From positions 61,559 to 125,558 of the forward strand of contig CAYLRU010000006.1 of the NCBI GenBank assembly GCA_964386565.1: a stretch of 64,000 nucleotides of DNA, in the 5' to 3' direction. The notes beneath the pieces are model-generated. The model did not search any database. It was not told the DNA's origin and worked only from the letters and a program-made list of their open reading frames with translations. The DNA comes from CAYLRU01 sp964386565. GTDB taxonomy: Bacteria > Desulfobacterota > Desulfobacteria > Desulfobacterales > UBA5616. Positions 17,503-26,637 of this stretch are shown here, in pieces (within the stretch, counting starts at the first letter, position 1; each line of letters opens with the position of its first letter). Made by a program: the position numbers and the translations under genes.

Positions 17503-18387
17503 TTATCCTGACCGTTTTTTGTTTGCGATGATCAGTTTTTCATACAGTTCATAAGGAATGAACAGGTCTCCTTTCCCGCTTCCCATCCGTATTTCGGGCG
17601 TTAATTTACCATGAAAATCCGTACCACCGGTTACCAGTAGTTCGTAACGATGGGCGATTTCGGTAAAGTAGGCCATAACCGCCGGTGGATGTCCCGGGTA
17701 GTAGACCTCGATTCCCATCAACCCCATGTCCTTCAGCACTATGATAAGGTTTTCAAGCACGGTGGGATTCTCCCGGTTTAAGAGAAACGGGTGGGCCAAA
17801 ACGGGGATGCCGTTTGAATCCTTGATGATCTGAATTGCCTCGGCGCAGTCGATACGATACTTGTCTACATAGGCTGGTCTGCCGCGACCCAGATATTTTT
17901 CAAATGCTTCATCAATGGAAGAGACGATATTTTTTTTGGCCATGATTTCGGCAATATGCGGACGTCCCACCTGATTGTGGACAGCATCGGAGAGGACTTC
18001 TTCAAGGGTGATGTCGATGTTTAACGAGTTGAGTTTTCCAATGATTTGGGGATTACGGTTTTTCCGGGCATCCCGGAGTACGCGGAGCGTTTTCGTCAGG
18101 CAAGGGTTATCCGGATTAATACAGTACCCGAGGACATGGCAACTCCCCAGGGATCCAAAGCCGGGAGGCAGGGCGGCACTGATTTCAACACCGGTTAAAA
18201 ACCGGACTGAATCGGGAATTCCTGCGTTTTGAGCTTCAATTACACCGGAAACGGTGTCGTGGTCGGTTATGGAAATTGCTTTGAGGCCGAGTTGTTCGGC
18301 ATGACGCAGGATTTCACAGGGAGAAAATGTTCCGTCCGAGGCATTGGTGTGAATGTGTAAATCGATTCCAGCCTTATTACAATCCAA
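17503..18387 (-). CDS. PHP-domain phosphoesterase (RNase AM/TrpH-like)
   Basis: This 294-residue PHP protein has DLHIHTNASDGT at the N-terminus, SITDHDT, VLAHPF and a closing GGTDFHG, the four metal-binding motifs of the family. Relatives act on 3',5'-nucleoside bisphosphates or the 5' ends of short RNAs. The only plausible start is TTG 18387, inside the last codons of dksA (11-base overlap), because the first motif begins within a dozen residues. Confidence 0.85.
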   Translation of the reverse strand: MDCNKAGIDLHIHTNASDGTFSPCEILRHAEQLGLKAISITDHDTVSGVIEAQNAGIPDSVRFLTGVEISAALPPGFGSLGSCHVLGYCINPDNPCLTKTLRVLRDARKNRNPQIIGKLNSLNIDITLEEVLSDAVHNQVGRPHIAEIMAKKNIVSSIDEAFEKYLGRGRPAYVDKYRIDCAEAIQIIKDSNGIPVLAHPFLLNRENPTVLENLIIVLKDMGLMGIEVYYPGHPPAVMAYFTEIAHRYELLVTGGTDFHGKLTPEIRMGSGKGDLFIPYELYEKLIIANKKRSG

Positions 18388-18739
18388 GGGCTTTTTCTAA
18401 GGCCTCCTCTTTTGTTTTACAGTGGATACATTGCGTTGTCACGGGCCTGGCCTTCAGCCGCTTAATTGATATATCCTCTCCGCAGGTCTCGCAGATACCG
18501 AATGTGTCGTTTTCGATTCGTTCCAGGGCTTTTTTGATTTTTTTAATCAATTTGCTTTCCCTGTCTCTGATGCGAAGCATAAAATTACGCTCGGCCTCCA
18601 ATGAGGCACGGTCTGTGGGATCGGGAAAATTCTCCTTGGGCGATGTCATGCCAACAACCGTATTATCCGCCTGATTCAGCAATTCTTCCAAACGATTGGT
18701 TAACAGTTCTTTAAAGTATTCAATGTCCTTTTTTTTCAT
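18377..18739 (-). CDS. dksA: RNA polymerase-binding transcription factor DksA
   Basis: The 120-residue protein has a coiled-coil body with DPTDRAS at its tip (residues 40-46), as in DksA, and a C-terminal four-cysteine zinc site (C-x2-C and C-x2-C, around residues 83-107). DksA works with ppGpp at RNA polymerase. It is upstream of and coupled to the PHP gene. At 120 residues it is shorter than E. coli DksA but usual for this phylum. Confidence 0.9.
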   Translation of the reverse strand: MKKKDIEYFKELLTNRLEELLNQADNTVVGMTSPKENFPDPTDRASLEAERNFMLRIRDRESKLIKKIKKALERIENDTFGICETCGEDISIKRLKARPVTTQCIHCKTKEEALEKALGL

Positions 18740-19053
18740 ATGGATGACCCTTATTCTTTATTTCAGAACCAAATGAACCAATTTAAAAAAAATTTCTTTA
18801 CCACAATCATCTGCCAATGTAAAGAATAAACAAAAACTGATTTAATAAACAGAATCCCTTCGTTTTTTTATTGTAACATTATTTTAAATATATTATAAAA
18901 GATAAACTTGAAAAATGTCCGTCTTATGTTTTGATTATCAGGGGTTTCATATTTTAGGGAAAACTTCGATAAAGCCGAAAAATGCCGTATGTGTTTACCC
19001 ACCGATAGTGTTAAAATGTTGTGTTGTTGACCATTAAAAAAAGGAAGTGACAA
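18740..19053 (+). other. AT-rich gap between divergent genes, no gene seen
   Basis: This 314-base stretch separates dksA (leftward) from a small rightward gene. It is rich in A/T runs and must hold both promoters. I could not pick a convincing -35/-10 pair or an operator. Confidence 0.5.
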
Positions 19054-19293
19054 ATGGAACTGGAGGCCGCAAAAAAAATATATGCAGCAAATTACAAGAC
19101 AATCACCGTAAAAACGACTGACGGCGAGACCATACTGGGAAAGATCAACCTGTCTTCCAAGCAGCGGGTATCCGATATTTTTACAAGGGGCGAACAGCCC
19201 TTTATCGTTTTGGTCGATGCGACTTCAAAGGATGTCACCAATAAAACGCTTTTTATCAATAAGGATCATATAATCTGGGTTGAACCCGAATAA
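19054..19293 (+). CDS. Small beta-rich protein of unknown function
   Basis: The 79-residue product has alternating hydrophobic strands and no cysteines: a TITVKTTDGETILGKINL segment, then VSDIF, FIVLVDAT and HIIWVEPE. The pattern suggests a small beta-barrel. An aaaggaagtg site precedes the ATG. I cannot name a function; neighbours are unrelated. The gene ends before an inverted repeat shared with convergent hemA. Confidence 0.7.
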   Translation: MELEAAKKIYAANYKTITVKTTDGETILGKINLSSKQRVSDIFTRGEQPFIVLVDATSKDVTNKTLFINKDHIIWVEPE

Positions 19294-19381
19294 AAAACTT
19301 ATTTTCAGTTCCCGTTCCAGGCCCCCGACCAACGGCTTTTGCCGATAAAGCGAGGCCGGCGGAAAAAGTCCGCAACATACC

Positions 19382-19417
19382 GAGGCCTTTGTAAAAAAGT
19401 TATTTTGCAAAGGCCTT
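19382..19417. terminator. Hairpin between convergent small gene and hemA
   Basis: aggcctttg (19383-19391) pairs with caaaggcct (19408-19416), with further weak A/T pairing in the loop. There is no long T-run, so termination efficiency is uncertain. Confidence 0.45.
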
Positions 19418-19424
19418 GGTATAT

Positions 19425-20696
19425 TCAGAGGGAGTCCAGTTTAAACAATTTTCGAATCAAATCCAGATAAGCGGACGTATTCCAGTGGGATCCGGTACTT
19501 TTCAGCAGCATTGTGGGATCATGAAGGATTTTATTCACCAGGGCGCTCACCATTCGGTTTAAGGCCAGGCAGTCATCATCCGAAAGATGGTTCAAGGTCT
19601 GAAGGGTCTTTTTCAACTCGGCATTTGCGATACTTTCTATCTTTTTCCTGAGTTCAACAATGGTCGGTACAACCGATAAGCTCTCGTACCATTGTCTGAA
19701 TTGAATCACCGCCTCGTCAACAAGTCTTTCCCCCTTCTTTGCTTCTTTCCGCCTGTCCCGGATGTTTTCGCTGATAACGCCTTTAAGGTCGTCGATATCG
19801 TAAACATACGCATTATCGATCCGGTTTATTTCGGGATCAATATTTCGGGGTACGGCGATATCAATAAAAAATATGGGCCGATTCCGCCGTCCCCGCATCA
19901 TCTTTTTAACCTGGGTTCGGGTTACGACATAATCCCTTGAACCGGTGGAACCGATCACAATGTCGGCCGGCTTCAAGTAGTCATGTATTTCTTCAAAGGC
20001 GACAGCCTTGCCGTTAAAACGTTTTGCCAGATTCATACCGCGTTCGAATGTTCTGTTGGCAATAATGACCGGGCCTATTTTTTGCCGAAACAGGTGATCC
20101 ATGGCCAGTTCGGCCATTTCACCGGCCCCGATGAGTAAAACGGATTTGCCTTCTAAAGACCCGAAAATTTTTTTCCCCAGTTCGATGGCGGCATAACTGA
20201 TGGATACGGCATGATCTCCAATACCGGTTTCGGTTCGGATGCGCTTGGCAACTGAAAACGTTTTATGCATAAGGCGGTTTAAAATAACCCCTGATGTCTT
20301 GTTCGCCGTTGCCAGTCGGTAGGCTTCTTTTATTTGTCCGAGTATTTGCGGTTCACCCACCACCATTGAATCCAGACTGCCGGCAACTCTGAAAATGTGA
20401 CGAACGGCCTGGTCACCGCGGTAAACATAAAGATTTCCCTCAAACCGGTTCTTGTGAATATTTTTCGATTGGGAGATATATGTCTTTACATCTTCAACAG
20501 CAGGATCGGCGTTTGTTGAGGCCATCAGAATTTCAACACGGTTGCACGTTGAAAGCAGGAGGACTTCATCAATATGAGGGTGCTTCCTTAATGCATTAAT
20601 CGCTTCCATTGTTTCTTCAGATGAAAAGGTAATACATTCTCTTAATTCAACAGGGGCGGAATTATGATTTAAACCGATAATGATGATTTCTTTCAT
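19425..20696 (-). CDS. hemA: Glutamyl-tRNA reductase
   Basis: This NADPH enzyme reduces Glu-tRNA to glutamate-1-semialdehyde, the first step of tetrapyrrole synthesis. Visible features are GLNHNSAPVELRE at the start, the catalytic STCNRVEI, GSLDSMVVGEPQILGQ, a Rossmann GAGEMAELA and a C-terminal dimerisation helix. ATG 20696 gives the family's N-terminus and 423 residues; ATG 20702 two codons earlier is also possible. It lies downstream of ccsA and sirC, a heme/siroheme run common in Desulfobacterota. Confidence 0.95.
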   Translation of the reverse strand: MKEIIIIGLNHNSAPVELRECITFSSEETMEAINALRKHPHIDEVLLLSTCNRVEILMASTNADPAVEDVKTYISQSKNIHKNRFEGNLYVYRGDQAVRHIFRVAGSLDSMVVGEPQILGQIKEAYRLATANKTSGVILNRLMHKTFSVAKRIRTETGIGDHAVSISYAAIELGKKIFGSLEGKSVLLIGAGEMAELAMDHLFRQKIGPVIIANRTFERGMNLAKRFNGKAVAFEEIHDYLKPADIVIGSTGSRDYVVTRTQVKKMMRGRRNRPIFFIDIAVPRNIDPEINRIDNAYVYDIDDLKGVISENIRDRRKEAKKGERLVDEAVIQFRQWYESLSVVPTIVELRKKIESIANAELKKTLQTLNHLSDDDCLALNRMVSALVNKILHDPTMLLKSTGSHWNTSAYLDLIRKLFKLDSL

Positions 20697-20721
20697 GGTC
20701 ATGGATATTGTCGAAGACTCC

Positions 20722-21543
20722 CTACCACCGTGTAAATTCCTGATGATGTCCCTGAAGTAGAAAATTAACCCCGAAAAAAGTAAACAGAACGGCGGCAAAC
20801 CCGATGATCGCCATAATGGCAAATCGTCGTCCCCGCCACCCGACGGTCAGGCGCTGGTGAAGGAGGGCCGCATAGATAAGCCATGTAATGGCGGACCATA
20901 CTTCCTTGGGATCCCAGCTCCAGAGACTTCCCCATAAATGTCGGGCATATACAAATCCGGTGATCAACCCCAGTGTCAAGAGGATAAACCCCACGGCGAT
21001 ACAGGCGTATCCCGTGATATCCAGCAGTTCCAAAGCCGGCAGGCGTTTAAATAAAAAGCCGTGTGTCTTGGACTTGATGGCATGTTCCTGGAGCAGGTAT
21101 AAAATCCCCACCCCGCACGCCAGTGCAAAAAAAGCCTCACCAAGAAACACGCCCAGAATATGAATGAAGAACCAGATACTGTTGAAGATATTTTTCGTCT
21201 GTGCCGGCTCCCTGGAAAGCCGGGAGGCCAGAATCATGATAAACACCGCCAATGGTGCGGCATATACCCCCAGTATTTTCAGGTGGTGTCGATATTGCAC
21301 CCATAAAAAAACACCTGCAACGGCCCATGATGCGATGAGCAGGGTTTGATTCAAGTTGTTCACCGGTATATGACCGGTTTTAACGTAACCCACGCCTATT
21401 GCAGTGCAATGACACAAAAAACCGGCGACCAGCAATCCCAGCCCTGTTTTCTGCAGAAGATCTTTTTGAAAAAACAGATAGGCAAAATATCCGGCTGCAG
21501 CCATCAGATAAAAGAAAATTGTAATATCGGCCAACGTTTCCAT
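20722..21543 (-). CDS. ccsA: Cytochrome c assembly protein CcsA/CcsB-type (HemX-like)
   Basis: This 273-residue protein with about eight membrane helices carries the heme-handling WSWDPKEVWSAITW motif and conserved histidines in other helices. It is the WWD-family component of system II cytochrome c biogenesis; databases call this protein either CcsA or CcsB. Alternatively it is the HemX homologue found with hemA. Its place between sirC and hemA fits a heme role. Confidence 0.85.
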   Translation of the reverse strand: METLADITIFFYLMAAAGYFAYLFFQKDLLQKTGLGLLVAGFLCHCTAIGVGYVKTGHIPVNNLNQTLLIASWAVAGVFLWVQYRHHLKILGVYAAPLAVFIMILASRLSREPAQTKNIFNSIWFFIHILGVFLGEAFFALACGVGILYLLQEHAIKSKTHGFLFKRLPALELLDITGYACIAVGFILLTLGLITGFVYARHLWGSLWSWDPKEVWSAITWLIYAALLHQRLTVGWRGRRFAIMAIIGFAAVLFTFFGVNFLLQGHHQEFTRW

Positions 21544-21562
21544 ATTTTTATCGCGTGTTTTT

Positions 21563-22219
21563 TTATTGTATCAGCGATTTATAATCATATCCCGTGCCCA
21601 GGATTTTGTTCAGCGTTTCATTAATGGCTTTTTCATCATTATCTCTAATCATTTCAACAAGGCCTGCGTCAACCAGTTTTTTAAACACAGGCTTGTTCAG
21701 ATGAGACGTCTGCCTGTCTCTTAAAAATTTTTCCCGTATGGCCCCCATGAGTTTAAGGAACAGGGCGTGCTCTTCACCCAGGCGGCTTTCCAGACATTTT
21801 TTCAGTTTTTTTGCATAGGCCGGGCTTTTGCCCGTGGTCGATACGGCAATGACAAGGTCTCCTTTTTTCACAAGGGAAGGCAGGATAAAATCGCACAATT
21901 CCGGATGATCTGCGATATTGCACAGGGCGCCTGATTTTTTTGCATCCGCATGAATTTGTCTGTTTAAGTTCTTGTCATTTGTCGCACCGATAACCAGAAA
22001 GGCGCCTGTCAAGTCTGAGGCGGCAAACGGCCGGTTTTTCCAGCTGATTCTTTTCTTCTTGAACAATTCGCTTAATCTTTCGGTTAATTCGGGGCTGATC
22101 ACCGTGACCGCCGCACCGCATTCGAGAAGGGTTTCCACTTTACGTGCGGCCACGCAGCCGCCGCCGACAACGATGCAGTTACGTCTGGAAACGTCCAGAT
22201 AAGCCGGATAATATTTCAT
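21563..22219 (-). CDS. sirC: Precorrin-2 dehydrogenase/sirohydrochlorin ferrochelatase (SirC/Met8 type)
   Basis: The 218-residue protein oxidises precorrin-2 to sirohydrochlorin using NAD and may insert iron to make siroheme, the cofactor of dissimilatory sulfite reductase. It has an early NAD-binding IVVGGGCVAARKVETLLECGA, the LVIGATND strand and a C-terminal helical domain. ATG 22219 matches the usual family start (MKYYPAYLD). No methyltransferase domain is fused, unlike CysG. Confidence 0.9.
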   Translation of the reverse strand: MKYYPAYLDVSRRNCIVVGGGCVAARKVETLLECGAAVTVISPELTERLSELFKKKRISWKNRPFAASDLTGAFLVIGATNDKNLNRQIHADAKKSGALCNIADHPELCDFILPSLVKKGDLVIAVSTTGKSPAYAKKLKKCLESRLGEEHALFLKLMGAIREKFLRDRQTSHLNKPVFKKLVDAGLVEMIRDNDEKAINETLNKILGTGYDYKSLIQ

Positions 22220-22233
22220 GTTGGTTTTTATCC

Positions 22234-23058
22234 TTAAATTCGCAGAACCATGATATCCTCGGCCAGCACAAGGGGGCCTGCATATTCCTTTCGGCATTCT
22301 TTTTCAATGTTAACGTGATCGCATTCCGGGTAAAAATGCGTCAAAACCAATTTCCTGACATCGGCCAGACGGGCCGCTTTTCCCGCCCGGCTGGGCGTCA
22401 TATGTCCCTTTATTTTTCCGTGGTCCGGTGTTGATGATTCACAAATCAACAGATCCGTATTTCCGGCCAGCATTACCAGGTTGTCGCAATAATCCGTATC
22501 CCCTGAATAAACAAGCGAAATTCCGTTTGGGTCAAAGACCCTGTAGGCGATGCTTTCGGGATTATGGTCAACCGGAACGGAGCTTATCGAAAAACCTTCA
22601 AAATCCCTATGATCTGGTCCTGAAACGTCCATTTCCACGATTATCAGCCGCCATGCATTGTCATCGGGCTCTATCCAACGGCCGTATGCGGTTTTAAGCC
22701 CTTTAAAAAAATTCAGTAAACCTTTTCCGCCGATAATGGTGATACCGTTTTTGGGGTTGTTTTTTGCTGCATACTTGTATGAAAAAAGAAACGATGCCAG
22801 CTCGCCGGTATGGTCCGGATGAAAATGGCTCAAGAACAGATGGGAAATGTCGAAAATTTCCACACCCACGGCCAGTAACCTGGTAATGGTTCCCGGTCCG
22901 ATATCAAACAGCAGTTTTTGACCGCTGATATCCACCAGAACAGCACAGGAACTCCGCTTTAAAGAGGGTACGCATGTGCCCGAACCCAGAATGGTCACTG
23001 TTGTTGTTCCGGGGGAATAACGGGTGTCGCATTGTTGGGGTCTATCTTTTCCCGGCAT
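22234..23058 (-). CDS. Metallo-beta-lactamase fold hydrolase (RNase Z-like)
   Basis: The product has 274 residues with the core metal motif SHFHPDHTGE, an early TILGSGTCVPS, YSGDTDYC and a final LTHFYPE with metal His. It resembles the RNase Z/ElaC group but lacks a clear exosite, so the substrate is open. ATG 23058 overlaps the end of the DHH gene by 17 bases. It lies just upstream of sirC. Confidence 0.82.
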   Translation of the reverse strand: MPGKDRPQQCDTRYSPGTTTVTILGSGTCVPSLKRSSCAVLVDISGQKLLFDIGPGTITRLLAVGVEIFDISHLFLSHFHPDHTGELASFLFSYKYAAKNNPKNGITIIGGKGLLNFFKGLKTAYGRWIEPDDNAWRLIIVEMDVSGPDHRDFEGFSISSVPVDHNPESIAYRVFDPNGISLVYSGDTDYCDNLVMLAGNTDLLICESSTPDHGKIKGHMTPSRAGKAARLADVRKLVLTHFYPECDHVNIEKECRKEYAGPLVLAEDIMVLRI

Positions 23059-24031
23059 GGTGTTCCACCTGGCGAATAATCCATTTTTGAAGCTTATCAG
23101 GGTCCTGGTAATCCACATGGTCGGACAGGTCCGAAAGCAAAATTTCCGCCCGTGCCATGCTTTTATGACCGCCGGCGGAGCCGAAACTGCCGAAGCTTTT
23201 TTTGGCGATATTGCCGGCATTTTTACGAATCCCGTCATTTCTGAATATAACGATCAGTCGATTGGCGTATATTCCGGATACGATACTCCAGGTGATAGCG
23301 TTGATCCGCATGAAAAAATCGGCTATTAAAACACAGGCATCCGGATTCGAGACGGGCCCCAAATGAACAAAAGCCCTTTTTTTCCGGCGTTTCATATTGC
23401 CAAGGGCTGTTTTGAAATGCTTCAGAAATTCCACCGGGATTTCAGACTGTTCGATTTTTCTTGTAATATAGGGATTTGCATGATGAAACAGAAACTGAAA
23501 TGCACGGAGGTCTTCCACCAGGGTCTGGCGTTCGAAATTGCTGGTATCGGTTTTAATGGCATAAAACAATCCTGTGGCCAGCTTGGTCGATGGTTTGATT
23601 TTAGCCGCACGCAGGTATTCCGTCAAAATGGTGGCCGTGGCGCCGTAATTCGGGCGAATATCCTGGAATGCGGCCTTTGGGCAGGTGTCCGGGTGATGGT
23701 CGATGACCACATCGAATTTGAACTTCATATACAGTTCATGATGATTCGGCTGTGAGTCGACGAGGACAAACCGCGTAAACCGGGCAGGGTCGATTTGTGC
23801 GATATTGACGATGTTGACGTCCAACAGCCGGATCATGGCCAGGTTGTCAGGACGTTTGACGACATTGATGTGGGATATGACGACCCCTGCTACTTTTCGC
23901 CACAGCAGCCGTTTTACCGCCATGGCGCTGGCAATGGCGTCCGGGTCTGCATTAATGACGATCAACACATTATCCTCATTGGAAAAATGCGTGTAAAATC
24001 GCTTTAGCCGCTCAGATGCTGAGAGTTTCAA
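23042..24031 (-). CDS. DHH/DHHA1 phosphoesterase (NrnA-like)
   Basis: The 329-residue protein has a DHH domain, with NADPDAIASA (motif I), LVDSQPN and DHHPD, and a DHHA1 domain ending in GSFGSAGGHKSMAR. Relatives cut short oligonucleotides, pAp or cyclic dinucleotide products. It starts at TTG 24031, supported by a strong aggagg 4 bases before it. It is the first gene of the run leading to hemA. Confidence 0.85.
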   Translation of the reverse strand: MKLSASERLKRFYTHFSNEDNVLIVINADPDAIASAMAVKRLLWRKVAGVVISHINVVKRPDNLAMIRLLDVNIVNIAQIDPARFTRFVLVDSQPNHHELYMKFKFDVVIDHHPDTCPKAAFQDIRPNYGATATILTEYLRAAKIKPSTKLATGLFYAIKTDTSNFERQTLVEDLRAFQFLFHHANPYITRKIEQSEIPVEFLKHFKTALGNMKRRKKRAFVHLGPVSNPDACVLIADFFMRINAITWSIVSGIYANRLIVIFRNDGIRKNAGNIAKKSFGSFGSAGGHKSMARAEILLSDLSDHVDYQDPDKLQKWIIRQVEHHAGKR

Positions 24032-24237
24032 GGGCCTCCTTCTGGTGATCGCAAAGAATGTATTTTAATAAATCTTACGATGCAGCGTCGTATATTTCAA
24101 ACCATTTTTTATCATGGGTGGAATTAGGGTAAAAAAATATCTTTCTTTCCTTGACAGCCCAATAAAATACTTGATAACCAGAGCGTTTGGTTTTATTAGT
24201 TATCAAAACCAAACCACATGACCTTTTCAGGGGCCAA

Positions 24238-24513
24238 ATGCGGGAGAAGAGAAAAAGATTTATCGATTTTCGCCAGAATCGGGTCTGGAGCGAAGGCTTG
24301 ACCATCATCCTGCAGTTGGGCCTGAATATGGCCGGAAGTATAATTTTTTGTTTTTTTGTCGGGTTTTATATCGATAAGTGGCTTTCTGTTAAAGGAATTT
24401 TTACATTTATGTTTACGATCCTGGGGATTATTGGCGGCGGATACACCACCTATCGACAGATCATGGAAATCACCGAAGGGAAAAACCATCGAAAAAACGA
24501 TGAAAACGGTTAG
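24238..24513 (+). CDS. atpZ: ATP synthase accessory protein AtpZ
   Basis: The 91-residue product has two membrane segments (about residues 24-46 and 52-75), a basic N-terminus and the loop FFVGFYIDKWLS, as in AtpZ/AtpQ-type proteins at the head of Na+ ATP synthase operons. In such operons AtpZ with AtpI may form a cation channel. I choose ATG 24238, with aggggcca before it; the frame can be extended to TTG 24187. It overlaps atpI by 14 bases. Confidence 0.75.
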   Translation: MREKRKRFIDFRQNRVWSEGLTIILQLGLNMAGSIIFCFFVGFYIDKWLSVKGIFTFMFTILGIIGGGYTTYRQIMEITEGKNHRKNDENG

Positions 24514-24895
24514 GGAAACCCAGAAAAAATATTGTTCAAGGGCCATGATGGTCTGTATTTTTATCAGCCTGGGATTTATTCTGCTGGGTGAGAAGACCAT
24601 TGGGAAAGGGTTGATTCTGGGTTCCATATTCAGTGTCATAAATTTTGTTTTAATGGGGGAAACCCTTCCGGCAAGGCTTGCAAAGGAGAAGGGAAAAACC
24701 TTTTTTATCGGCCTCGGCTCGATTTTATTCAGATATGTATTGCTGGCGATTCCGGTGGTTGTGGCGGTGAAGTCCGATACATTTAACTTGTATGCGGCAG
24801 CAGCCGGTCTGTTTGCCGTTCAGCTGGTGATTATTGCGGAACACGCTGCAATGCTTTTACCCATAAAGCGAAAAAACAGGTTTAAAGTCTTGTGA
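24500..24895 (+). CDS. atpI: ATP synthase subunit I
   Basis: The 131-residue protein has four membrane helices and a basic C-terminus. It fits AtpI, which assists c-ring assembly, by size, topology and location between atpZ and atpB. Its ATG lies within the last codons of atpZ. Sequence conservation in this family is low, so the call relies partly on context. Confidence 0.75.
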   Translation: MKTVRETQKKYCSRAMMVCIFISLGFILLGEKTIGKGLILGSIFSVINFVLMGETLPARLAKEKGKTFFIGLGSILFRYVLLAIPVVVAVKSDTFNLYAAAAGLFAVQLVIIAEHAAMLLPIKRKNRFKVL

Positions 24896-24939
24896 AAAGT
24901 AATTATTGAAAAAGGTTTCCTATACGGGTCGGAGAGGTT

Positions 24940-25614
24940 ATGGAAGAACTCGGTAAAATTCACCAATTGATTATTCCGTTTTTCGGGCACAACATGACAT
25001 TCAATCTTGAAGTCATCGCCATGACCTGGATTGTTATAGGGGTGCTCATTGTATTTGGATTTTTGGCCGTCCGCAACAGGGGGATAATTCCCCAGTCCTT
25101 TCAGATTGTAGGCGAACTTTTTGTATCCCAGTTGTACGGTCTCACCGAGGACTCACTGGGCAAAGAACTCTCAAGGAAATATTCGCCGCTGATATGTGCG
25201 CTTTTCATGTTTTTACTGATTTCCAACTGGTTGGGAATCATCCCGCATCTGGGGGAACCCACCAAGGATTTGAATACGCCGCTGAGCCTTGGGATATTGG
25301 GATTTTTTGTCGCCCATTATGTCGGTATAAAGGAAAAAGGATTTAAAGCGTATCTCAGTGCTTATTTTGACCCCTTTTTCTTTATGCTGCCATTGAACAT
25401 TATCGATGTGCTTTCCAAGGTGATCAGTATTTCTTTTCGTCTTTTCGGCAATATTATGGGCGGTTCCATTATCATCCTGGTGGTGTCCTATCTGACCTAC
25501 AGTCTCGTGTTACCCCCGTTGTTGAACGTATTTTTCGGCCTTTTTGTGGGAACGATTCAGGCTTTTGTATTTACGATGCTAACGGTGACATATATCTCAT
25601 TGCAGGTGAAATAG
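24940..25614 (+). CDS. atpB: F0 ATP synthase subunit a
   Basis: The 224-residue membrane protein forms the ion half-channels next to the c-ring. The essential stator arginine is R167 in ISFRLFGN, and the C-terminal helix ends in QAFVFTMLTVTYISL, typical of subunit a. Helix NWLGIIPHL is also conserved. It begins the membrane-rotor part of the operon and is followed after 3 bases by the fused c subunit. Confidence 0.95.
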   Translation: MEELGKIHQLIIPFFGHNMTFNLEVIAMTWIVIGVLIVFGFLAVRNRGIIPQSFQIVGELFVSQLYGLTEDSLGKELSRKYSPLICALFMFLLISNWLGIIPHLGEPTKDLNTPLSLGILGFFVAHYVGIKEKGFKAYLSAYFDPFFFMLPLNIIDVLSKVISISFRLFGNIMGGSIIILVVSYLTYSLVLPPLLNVFFGLFVGTIQAFVFTMLTVTYISLQVK

Positions 25615-25617
25615 CTT

Positions 25618-26586
25618 ATGGATATTCAAACTTGGGTTAAGGTCGCTGCGTTTGCCGGTGGTGGACTGGCAATGGGGTTCGGTGCCATCGGAGCGGCAAT
25701 CGGTGAGGGATATACGGCCGCATGCGCCAACGCCGCCATTTCCAGAAATCCGGAAATGGCCGGAGATGTTTTTAAATCCATGCTGATGGGCCAAGCAATT
25801 GCGGAATCCGCTTCGATTTTCGCACTGGTCATATCCATGATATTGTTGTTTACGGAATTTTCAGCAAACTCCTACGTCATGGTGAGCGTACTGCTGGCGT
25901 CCGGTTTATGCATGGGACTCGGGGCAATGGGATCCGGCGTGGGATCCGGTTTTCCCGCGGGAGCAGCCTGTGAGGGGATGGCCCGGCAACCGGGAGCATC
26001 CGGGCGTCTGACCACAAACATGCTCATCGGCTCCGCCGTGGCCCAGACACCTGCCATATTCGCCCTGGTGACATCGTTTATTCTCATATTTACGGATTTT
26101 TCAACAAGGCCGGTATCCCCCACATGGGCGGCCATTTTGGGGGCGGGATTTGCTTCCGGTCTGGGCGCTATCGGGTCTGGATTGGGAGGCGGGCTGGTGG
26201 CCCAGACAAGCTGCCAGGGGGTTGCCCGGCAGCCCCTTGCCGCCACTCCGGTCACCAACGTGATGTTATTGGGGCAGGCCGTTACCCAGACCACGGCGAT
26301 TTACGGTTTGCTTGTCAGTTTCATTCTTATTTTTAAAACCTTTCCGGCAACGGATGCACTGGCACCTTCCATGGCGCTGCTGGGCGCCGGGTTATGCATG
26401 GGGATCGGCGCCATCGGGCCGGGTATCGGCGAAGGCTTTACCGCCCGCAGTGCAGTGGATTGGATATCGAGAAATGAGAATGCAACAGCGGATTTAACCC
26501 GTGTCATGCTGGTGGGCCAGGCAGTGGCGGAATCAACCGGCATCTATTCCCTGGTCGTGGCACTGGTACTTATATTTGTGGTTTAA
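25618..26586 (+). CDS. atpE: Fused four-hairpin c subunit of F0 ATP synthase
   Basis: This 322-residue protein is four c-subunit hairpins in a row (about residues 1-83, 84-164, 165-244 and 245-322), giving eight membrane helices. Hairpins 1 and 4 carry both carboxylates of the two-carboxylate Na+ type (E30/E63 and E272/E305). Hairpins 2 and 3 lack both: the outer helix has Q143 and Q224, and the inner positions are S110 and G191. Hairpin 4 has the full E-S-T-x2-Y Na+ motif (E305, S306, T307, Y310). The ribosome-binding site (aggtga) is weak compared with the next gene, which may keep it a minor ring component. Confidence 0.93.
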   Translation: MDIQTWVKVAAFAGGGLAMGFGAIGAAIGEGYTAACANAAISRNPEMAGDVFKSMLMGQAIAESASIFALVISMILLFTEFSANSYVMVSVLLASGLCMGLGAMGSGVGSGFPAGAACEGMARQPGASGRLTTNMLIGSAVAQTPAIFALVTSFILIFTDFSTRPVSPTWAAILGAGFASGLGAIGSGLGGGLVAQTSCQGVARQPLAATPVTNVMLLGQAVTQTTAIYGLLVSFILIFKTFPATDALAPSMALLGAGLCMGIGAIGPGIGEGFTARSAVDWISRNENATADLTRVMLVGQAVAESTGIYSLVVALVLIFVV

Positions 26587-26637
26587 CGGTTTGCTGGTGT
26601 AAATGGAACATATTTAATCATATATTAGGAGGATGAC

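Noticed and set aside
25618..26586. Four c hairpins as an assembly duplication artefact
   Set aside because: The repeats differ strongly from each other in protein sequence and in key residues, so they are old, diverged copies.
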